NCBI RefSeq assembly: GCF_017353255.1
Contig: NZ_JAFMYU010000001.1
Coordinates: 310,001 to 374,000 of the forward strand
Source: Fibrella aquatilis
GTDB taxonomy: Bacteria > Bacteroidota > Bacteroidia > Cytophagales > Spirosomataceae
Length of the DNA: 64,000 bases
Reading direction: 5' to 3'
Shown here: piece by piece, positions 59,948 through 64,000 of the stretch
Layout: each line of letters starts with the position of its first letter
How positions within the stretch are numbered: the stretch's first letter is position 1
Made by a program: the position numbers and the translations under genes
The notes under the pieces: generated by a model
Told to the model about the DNA's origin: nothing
The model's database searches: none
What the model saw: the letters and a program-made list of their open reading frames with translations, nothing else

Positions 59948-60060
59948 CGTCTAACGTTCAAAGTCCAAAGCCTAGGTGACCCTGTCTAAAGGTTGACTGA
60001 GGCATTGGAACTGCTCATGCGTCAGCCAACTTTAAACGTTAGACTTTAAACGTTAAACTT
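59941..60060. repeat. Unequal hairpin of TTTAACG/TCTAACG words
   Basis: Left arm 59941-60003 is longer and degraded; right arm 60019-60060 keeps TTTAAAC-GTTAGAC-TTTAAAC-GTTAAAC and the head GCGTCAGCCAAC. It overlaps the stop of the EVE gene (TAA at 59945-59947). Confidence 0.8.
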
Positions 60061-60073
60061 CCCCTTTCCCTCC

Positions 60074-61807
60074 ATGGCCCTTCTCCAACCCATTCTTGAT
60101 CTAGTCGACTTGCTCTACAAAAAAGGCCTGCGCGATGTGGTGATCTCGCCGGGGTCGCGGTCGGCACCGCTCACACTGGCGGTGGCGCGGCATCCGGGCC
60201 TGCGCACCCGCGTAGTGCCCGACGAGCGGTCGGCGGGGTTCACGGCACTGGGCATGGCGCAGATGACCGGGCTACCCGTGGCCCTCATCTGCACGTCGGG
60301 GAGCGCGGTGTATAACCTGAGTCCTGCCTTGGCCGAGGCGTATTTTCAGGAAGTACCGCTGCTCTTGCTCACCGCCGACCGTCCGCCTGAATGGCTCTAC
60401 CAACAGGACGGGCAGACGATTGCGCAGGCGGGTATTTTTGGCACACACGTCAAGCGCAGCTACGACCTCCCCGCCGATTACACCCATGCCGATGCCCGCT
60501 GGTTTATTGAACGCACTGGTAATGAAGCAGTTAATTTGTGCGCCGCCACGCCGTCGGGACCAGTCCATATCAACATCCCCCTGCGCGAACCGTTCTACCC
60601 TAAGGCCGATGAATCCTTTGTGTATGGGGCCGGTAGGATGGTAGAGGCATTGCCTGTTGACAGGCAGTTGCCAACCCCTGTGTGGCACTCGCTGCTGGAC
60701 GAATGGGACGCCACCGAACGCAAGCTGATTGCCGTGGGGCAGATGCCCTACTCGCCCGAACTAATCAGGTTGCTTACACAGATCAGCCAGGAGTTGCAGG
60801 TACCGGTGATAGGCGAAATCATTAGCAACCTAGGGCGTAATGAGCTGTTTATCAGTACGTCAGACACGCTGCTGGCGCAAAAGGATACAGCCCTGCTGAA
60901 GCAACTACGCCCCGATTTGCTCATTACGCTGGGTAATTCATTCCTGACGCGCAACCTGAAAACATACCTCCGCACCTACCCGCCCACGCGCCATTGGCAC
61001 ATCCGCCCCACCACCGAACGGCTCATCGACCCGTTCCGGTCCATGACCACGCAGATACCGATGGAGCCGCTGCCATTTCTGCAAAAGCTGCTGAACGATG
61101 TTGATTATCAGCGATTTAAGCAAGGCGACGATGACAGCGACGAAGAAAGCAGCTACCTCACCACCTGGCAAACCGCCGACAGCGCCGCCCGCCGACGGGT
61201 GGAAACGCACCTACGCGATGCTCCGTTTACCGACTGGTCGGCCACGCAGCGGGTGCTGGAAAGTCTACCCGACGGCTCGCACCTGCATCTGGGCAACAGT
61301 ATGCCCGTTCGCTATGCCAACATGTGCGGGCTGGATGCCCGGCAGGAGGTACACGTCTGGGCCAACCGCGGCACGAGCGGCATAGACGGGTGCATGAGCA
61401 CCGCCGTGGGCGCGGCCCTGCGTACCGAAACCATTGTGACGCTGCTCATCGGCGACGTATCATTTTTCTATGACCGCAACGCCCTCTGGCAACCCGACCT
61501 GCCCAACAACCTGCGTATCGTGCTGCTCAACAACGCCGGCGGGCATATTTTCCGCATCATCGATGGCTCCTCATCGCAGCCCGAACTGGAAACCTACTTC
61601 GAAACCCCCCATGATCTAACCGCCGAACGCACCGCCGCCGACCACCACTGCGATTACATGGCAGTTTCAGATAAAAACGGCCTTACAGAAGCCCTGGGCC
61701 ACTTTTTTATCCCGTCAGACCGCCCGCAAATTCTGGAAATAAAGACAAATAAATTCGTGAATGAGGCTGATTTTAAGGTGTATAAAACAGCTCAGTTAAA
61801 CCTATAA
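60074..61807 (+). CDS. menD: MenD, SEPHCHC synthase (menaquinone pathway)
   Basis: 577 residues, full length. The N-terminal ThDP domain has VISPGSRSAPLTLAVARHP and the catalytic PDERSAGFTALG; then TSGSAVYNLSPALAEA. The C-terminal ThDP-binding motif runs from GIDGCMSTAVGAAL through IGDVSFFYDRNALW to NNAGGHIFRIIDG. It condenses isochorismate with 2-oxoglutarate in menaquinone synthesis, consistent with a respiring Bacteroidota cell. Other men genes are not in the window. Confidence 0.97.
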   Translation: MALLQPILDLVDLLYKKGLRDVVISPGSRSAPLTLAVARHPGLRTRVVPDERSAGFTALGMAQMTGLPVALICTSGSAVYNLSPALAEAYFQEVPLLLLTADRPPEWLYQQDGQTIAQAGIFGTHVKRSYDLPADYTHADARWFIERTGNEAVNLCAATPSGPVHINIPLREPFYPKADESFVYGAGRMVEALPVDRQLPTPVWHSLLDEWDATERKLIAVGQMPYSPELIRLLTQISQELQVPVIGEIISNLGRNELFISTSDTLLAQKDTALLKQLRPDLLITLGNSFLTRNLKTYLRTYPPTRHWHIRPTTERLIDPFRSMTTQIPMEPLPFLQKLLNDVDYQRFKQGDDDSDEESSYLTTWQTADSAARRRVETHLRDAPFTDWSATQRVLESLPDGSHLHLGNSMPVRYANMCGLDARQEVHVWANRGTSGIDGCMSTAVGAALRTETIVTLLIGDVSFFYDRNALWQPDLPNNLRIVLLNNAGGHIFRIIDGSSSQPELETYFETPHDLTAERTAADHHCDYMAVSDKNGLTEALGHFFIPSDRPQILEIKTNKFVNEADFKVYKTAQLNL

Positions 61808-61822
61808 GGTTTTGAAAACCTT
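61806..61822. repeat. Small hairpin at the menD stop
   Basis: AAGGTTTT-G-AAAACCTT is a 17-bp palindrome overlapping the stop codon; ACAGGTTTTC follows. It may contribute to termination of menD. Confidence 0.45.
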
Positions 61823-61867
61823 ACAGGTTTTCTATTCACGTTCATACTGCGTATTGCTGAAGTAATA

Positions 61868-62305
61868 TTAATTGATAATCTCTGCGTTCGAATTCGCTTC
61901 GAGATTTGCCAACCTTTCACGCCATTGCCGAATTTGTTCTGGTGTTTGTCTTACCCAATCGGTCAATTCACCAACAACTTTTAATGGAGCCTGGCTACGG
62001 TAGGAACGTGTCGGATTACCCGGAAATTTCTTGTCCGTAACGTTCGGGTCGTTCTCAAAAGTACCTGTCGGTTCAACGATATACACCCGTTCGTGTCCGT
62101 CACCTCTGGCCAGGGCAGCGGCTAGTCCCGCCCCATCGGGCAGGGCTGTGAAATAGATGTGATTCATGATGACGTCAGGCTTGTAATTCGACCTGAACCC
62201 TGCTGTCAGCAGATCGCCAATTTGCAAATCGGCTCTTGTTCCGTGATAAAAGGGACCGTTGTCCAAAACGGTAGCCTCACCAGTTACGATAGGTTTATTT
62301 TCCAT
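61868..62305 (-). CDS. arr: NAD+-dependent rifampin ADP-ribosyltransferase (Arr type)
   Basis: 145 residues, the length of Arr-2 or mycobacterial Arr. Signature stretches are FYHGTRADLQIGDLLTAGF, NHIYFTALPDGAGLAAALARG, RVYIVEPTGTFENDPN and VTDKKFPGNPTRSYRS. Arr transfers ADP-ribose to the 23-hydroxyl of rifamycins and inactivates them. The ATG at 62305 is six bases after the stop of the TPR lipoprotein gene, so it is expressed with that gene. Confidence 0.92.
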   Translation of the reverse strand: MENKPIVTGEATVLDNGPFYHGTRADLQIGDLLTAGFRSNYKPDVIMNHIYFTALPDGAGLAAALARGDGHERVYIVEPTGTFENDPNVTDKKFPGNPTRSYRSQAPLKVVGELTDWVRQTPEQIRQWRERLANLEANSNAEIIN

Positions 62306-62311
62306 TTCCCA

Positions 62312-63358
62312 TTACCGGCAATTTGAATTAATCAAGTTTATAGCCTGTTCATCGCCAGCCTGTTGACCGCGCTGCCAGGTGGCGCAGGCTTGGGCTTTTT
62401 GGCCGAGGGCCAGTTGTGCTTCGCCCAGATAGCTATACAACTGATCGACCGACGAATCGAGTTTTTCTGCCTGTTGCAGACTGGCGAGTGCTTTGTCGGG
62501 TTGCTGTTGGCGGAGGTAGTAGATGCCCAGATTGCGGTGCGCCCAGGCGTTTTTGTCGTTGGCACGGAGGGCGTCGTCAATGAGTGGCTTGGCTTCGGCG
62601 TCGCGGTTGAGCATCAGGAGCAGGTAGCCTTTGTTGTTGCGGTAGTAGGGCTGGGTGGGTTGCTGCGTGAGGGCGCGTTCCACAAACGGCAAGGCCTGGG
62701 CGTATTGCCCCGTTTGCGCTAGCAACAGGGCCTGATTGTTCAGCGTCTCGGCACGATTTGGGTCAATGACCAGCGCCTGTTTCAGGTCGGCTTGGGCATC
62801 GGCGTAGCGTTTTTGACCGAAGGCGAGGGCCGCCCGGTTGGTAAGAGCTTCGGCGTTTTTGGGGTCGAGCAAAATGGCTTTGTCGAAGGCCGATTGGGCC
62901 TGTCCGGCGTTGTTCAGACCCGCGTAGGCCTCGCCCAGGCGGGTTTGGTAGAAGGTAGAGTCTTTGTAGGTTTTGGCAATCTGCCCTAAATCGCGGAGGG
63001 CATCAGTCGGTTGACCGGTGGCCAGAAAGACGTCGGCGCGGTTGAGGTAGGCGGGTTCAAAGGTGGCGTCGGTCTGGATGGCTTTGGTCAAATCGGCCTG
63101 GGCGGCTTCCAGATCACCGTTGCGGTAGTGGGCCAAGCCGCGGTTGCTGTAGGCGTCGGCGAAATCGCCCTTTTTGCCGATAGCTTCCGTATAATACCGG
63201 ATGGCCTCTTTATACTCGCGCTTCTGCAACTGCACGTTCCCCTTCAAAAAAAACTGCGCCGCCTCGCCAGTACGGTCGGAACAGGAAGTAATGTACAATG
63301 TACAATGAACAATGTACAATGCCAAGAGCCAACCATACCGCCGCTTCTTCACCTTCAC
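62312..63358 (-). CDS. TPR-repeat lipoprotein
   Basis: 348 residues with a GTG start at 63358 (63352 possible). VKVKKRRYGWLLALYIVHC plus TLYITSC is a lipoprotein signal with lipobox ITSC. The mature part consists of about nine tetratricopeptide repeats: EAIRYYTEAIGKKGDFADAYS, DLTKAIQTDATFEPAYLNRA, AFDKAILLDPKNAEALTNRA, DLKQALVIDPNRAETLNNQA and so on, a scaffold for protein contacts. The hydrophobic core of the signal (ALYIVHCTLYIT) is encoded by the CAATGTA repeat of a hairpin, so the leader seems built from repeat DNA. ATG starts further upstream would cross the whole hairpin. Confidence 0.8.
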   Translation of the reverse strand: MKVKKRRYGWLLALYIVHCTLYITSCSDRTGEAAQFFLKGNVQLQKREYKEAIRYYTEAIGKKGDFADAYSNRGLAHYRNGDLEAAQADLTKAIQTDATFEPAYLNRADVFLATGQPTDALRDLGQIAKTYKDSTFYQTRLGEAYAGLNNAGQAQSAFDKAILLDPKNAEALTNRAALAFGQKRYADAQADLKQALVIDPNRAETLNNQALLLAQTGQYAQALPFVERALTQQPTQPYYRNNKGYLLLMLNRDAEAKPLIDDALRANDKNAWAHRNLGIYYLRQQQPDKALASLQQAEKLDSSVDQLYSYLGEAQLALGQKAQACATWQRGQQAGDEQAINLINSNCR

Positions 63359-63422
63359 TCCAATATGCTGTAGGCCAGTGAACCGGAGGCCATTGTACAT
63401 TGTACATTGTACATTATTCATT
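63290..63422. repeat. Hairpin of CAATGTA/CAATGAA words reaching into a gene
   Basis: Left arm 63290-63323 and right arm 63388-63422 enclose a 64-nt loop. The left arm lies within the signal-peptide codons of the TPR lipoprotein and the right arm lies just upstream of the gene starting at 63428. The large loop has no GGCTGACGC head. Confidence 0.85.
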
Positions 63423-63427
63423 GCTCT

Positions 63428-63679
63428 ATGCGCTATATAAAAGACCTCCCTCATCCGCAGATTAAGATTAGTCTGTATAGTTGGAACAGCAAATACATCG
63501 TAAAAATTGAGGCCGGTCCCTACGAACAGACCTATAAAATCGGTGAGTTCGACGTGACCGGCCCTGATGAGGTAGAGGCCATGCTGTCTGAAACCTTTAT
63601 CGCCTCCGTCCTGACCCGCTTTCAGGAGATGGATAGGGATTGGAGCGGGGCTATCGCAGCGGTAAGTGATGAGTGGTAA
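63428..63679 (+). CDS. Hypothetical small protein
   Basis: 83 residues: MRYIKDLPHPQIKISLYSWN, KYIVKIEAGPYEQTYKI, DEVEAMLSETFIASVLTRFQEMDRDW. Such proteins occur widely in Bacteroidota without a known function; the beta then helix pattern suggests one compact domain. The final codons (VSDEW) and stop come from the GTAAGTG/ATGAGTG hairpin that follows. It starts divergently from the TPR gene. Confidence 0.75.
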   Translation: MRYIKDLPHPQIKISLYSWNSKYIVKIEAGPYEQTYKIGEFDVTGPDEVEAMLSETFIASVLTRFQEMDRDWSGAIAAVSDEW

Positions 63680-63743
63680 GTGGTGAGTTTGCTGCCGCGT
63701 CTGATTACGCCTACGGCAGCAAACTCACCACTTACCACTCATC
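63668..63743. repeat. Hairpin of GTAAGTG/ATGAGTG words
   Basis: Arms 63668-63697 and 63714-63743 are perfect over 30 bp; the outer 8-10 bp pair imperfectly. The head is GTTTGCTGCCG, as at 1907-2014. It fills the gap between two converging genes and supplies the upstream gene's stop. Confidence 0.95.
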
Positions 63744-63748
63744 GTTTA

Positions 63749-64000
63749 TCACTTGATAAAAAGCCACCTGTTATACAGCGCTTTCTGTTTGTCGGAGACG
63801 CTGGGCAGGGGTTCCAGGCGGTAGCCGTAGAGGGGGCTTTCGGTGAGTTGCACGGTGAACTCCCGGCTGATGCCCCCGCGGTTTACGCCTACTTTCAGGC
63901 GTTCGCCAGCCTTGCGGCCCGCGAGGGTTTTGTTCAGGTCGTCGGTCAGGGGCGCACCGTCGATGGCCACAATCTCGTCGCCTACGTTGAGGCCACCCAG
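63749..64000 (-). CDS. C-terminal end of a PDZ-containing protease (M61-like), partial
   Basis: 84 residues are in the window; the gene continues past the right edge. LGGLNVGDEIVAIDGAPL then GERLKVGVNRGGISREFTVQL is a PDZ domain, and the tail YRLEPLPSVSDKQKALYNRWL matches the usual C terminus of M61 glycyl-aminopeptidase-like proteins of Bacteroidota. The catalytic HExxH part is outside, so the family is inferred from this tail only. Confidence 0.65.
   Translation of the reverse strand: MGGLNVGDEIVAIDGAPLTDDLNKTLAGRKAGERLKVGVNRGGISREFTVQLTESPLYGYRLEPLPSVSDKQKALYNRWLFIK

Overview
The window looks like chromosomal DNA of a Bacteroidota species, most likely order Cytophagales near Spirosoma or Fibrella. 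This is inferred from product types, not from a marker gene. Pointers are a long CarboxypepD_reg/TonB-type barrel protein, LytTR regulators without receivers, an LpxR-type protein, a roughly 390-residue NusB, starts without clear Shine-Dalgarno sites, and promoters of the Bacteroidota form TTG-N19-21-TAnnTTTG (clearest at 36839-36868 and 53568-53599). Most genes look GC-rich. A few small genes (5.4-6.6, 31.5-33.9 and 49.5-50.8 kb) are visibly AT-richer and look acquired. No rRNA, tRNA, CRISPR array or transposase was seen.

Layout. 0-4.5 kb: tail of a DEAD-box RNA helicase with an RGG linker, then an SGNH-hydrolase membrane protein facing a carbamoyltransferase / DUF5989 / SxtJ operon. 4.6-7.0 kb: accessory stretch with a large inverted repeat, a decayed HigA-type antitoxin, an attC-like element and a WG-repeat protein. 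7-13 kb: grpE-dnaJ, an outer-membrane barrel receptor and an SMP-30-like lactonase. 13-24.5 kb: a DUF937-OmpA fusion, trypsin-like protease, acyltransferase, Na+/H+ antiporter, MFS exporter, astacin lipoprotein, acyl-CoA ligase and YfcE-type phosphoesterase. 24.8-31.5 kb: a signalling and lipid block with a lone receiver, a PAS protein, a histidine kinase overlapping a REC-CRP fusion, then a fatty-acid desaturase, a degenerate sigma-like mini-protein, a cyclopropane-synthase-like enzyme and another methyltransferase. The second half of that block may remodel membrane lipids under control of the first. 31.5-35.6 kb: four small leftward AT-rich genes, a second attC-like element and a PAP2 phosphatase. 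35.8-45.6 kb: M48 protease, LpxR-like protein, sugar isomerase, deoC, a patatin trio, trpS and guaA. 45.8-53.5 kb: two LytTR regulators, a porin-like protein, radA, an ABC exporter and hypotheticals. 53.6-56.8 kb: nusB, a YtxH protein, a DUF1573 lipoprotein, yajC and a YbbR protein. 56.9-64 kb: a Wzi-like protein, DinB, EVE, menD, an Arr-type rifampin ADP-ribosyltransferase, a TPR lipoprotein and the end of an M61/PDZ-type protease.

The most unusual signal is between the genes. About eighteen long hairpins, spaced on average every 3-4 kb, have arms built of degenerate 7-bp (sometimes 8-bp) tandem words. The words differ between hairpins, yet most hairpins are capped by a related head close to GGCTGACGC or GCTTACGC. 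Several arms are perfect over 40-49 bp. Some copies run into genes: they supply stop codons, and in one case the hydrophobic core of a lipoprotein signal peptide. A second, weaker signal is a pair of 89-bp elements with attC-like ends, one behind each of two AT-rich leftward genes.
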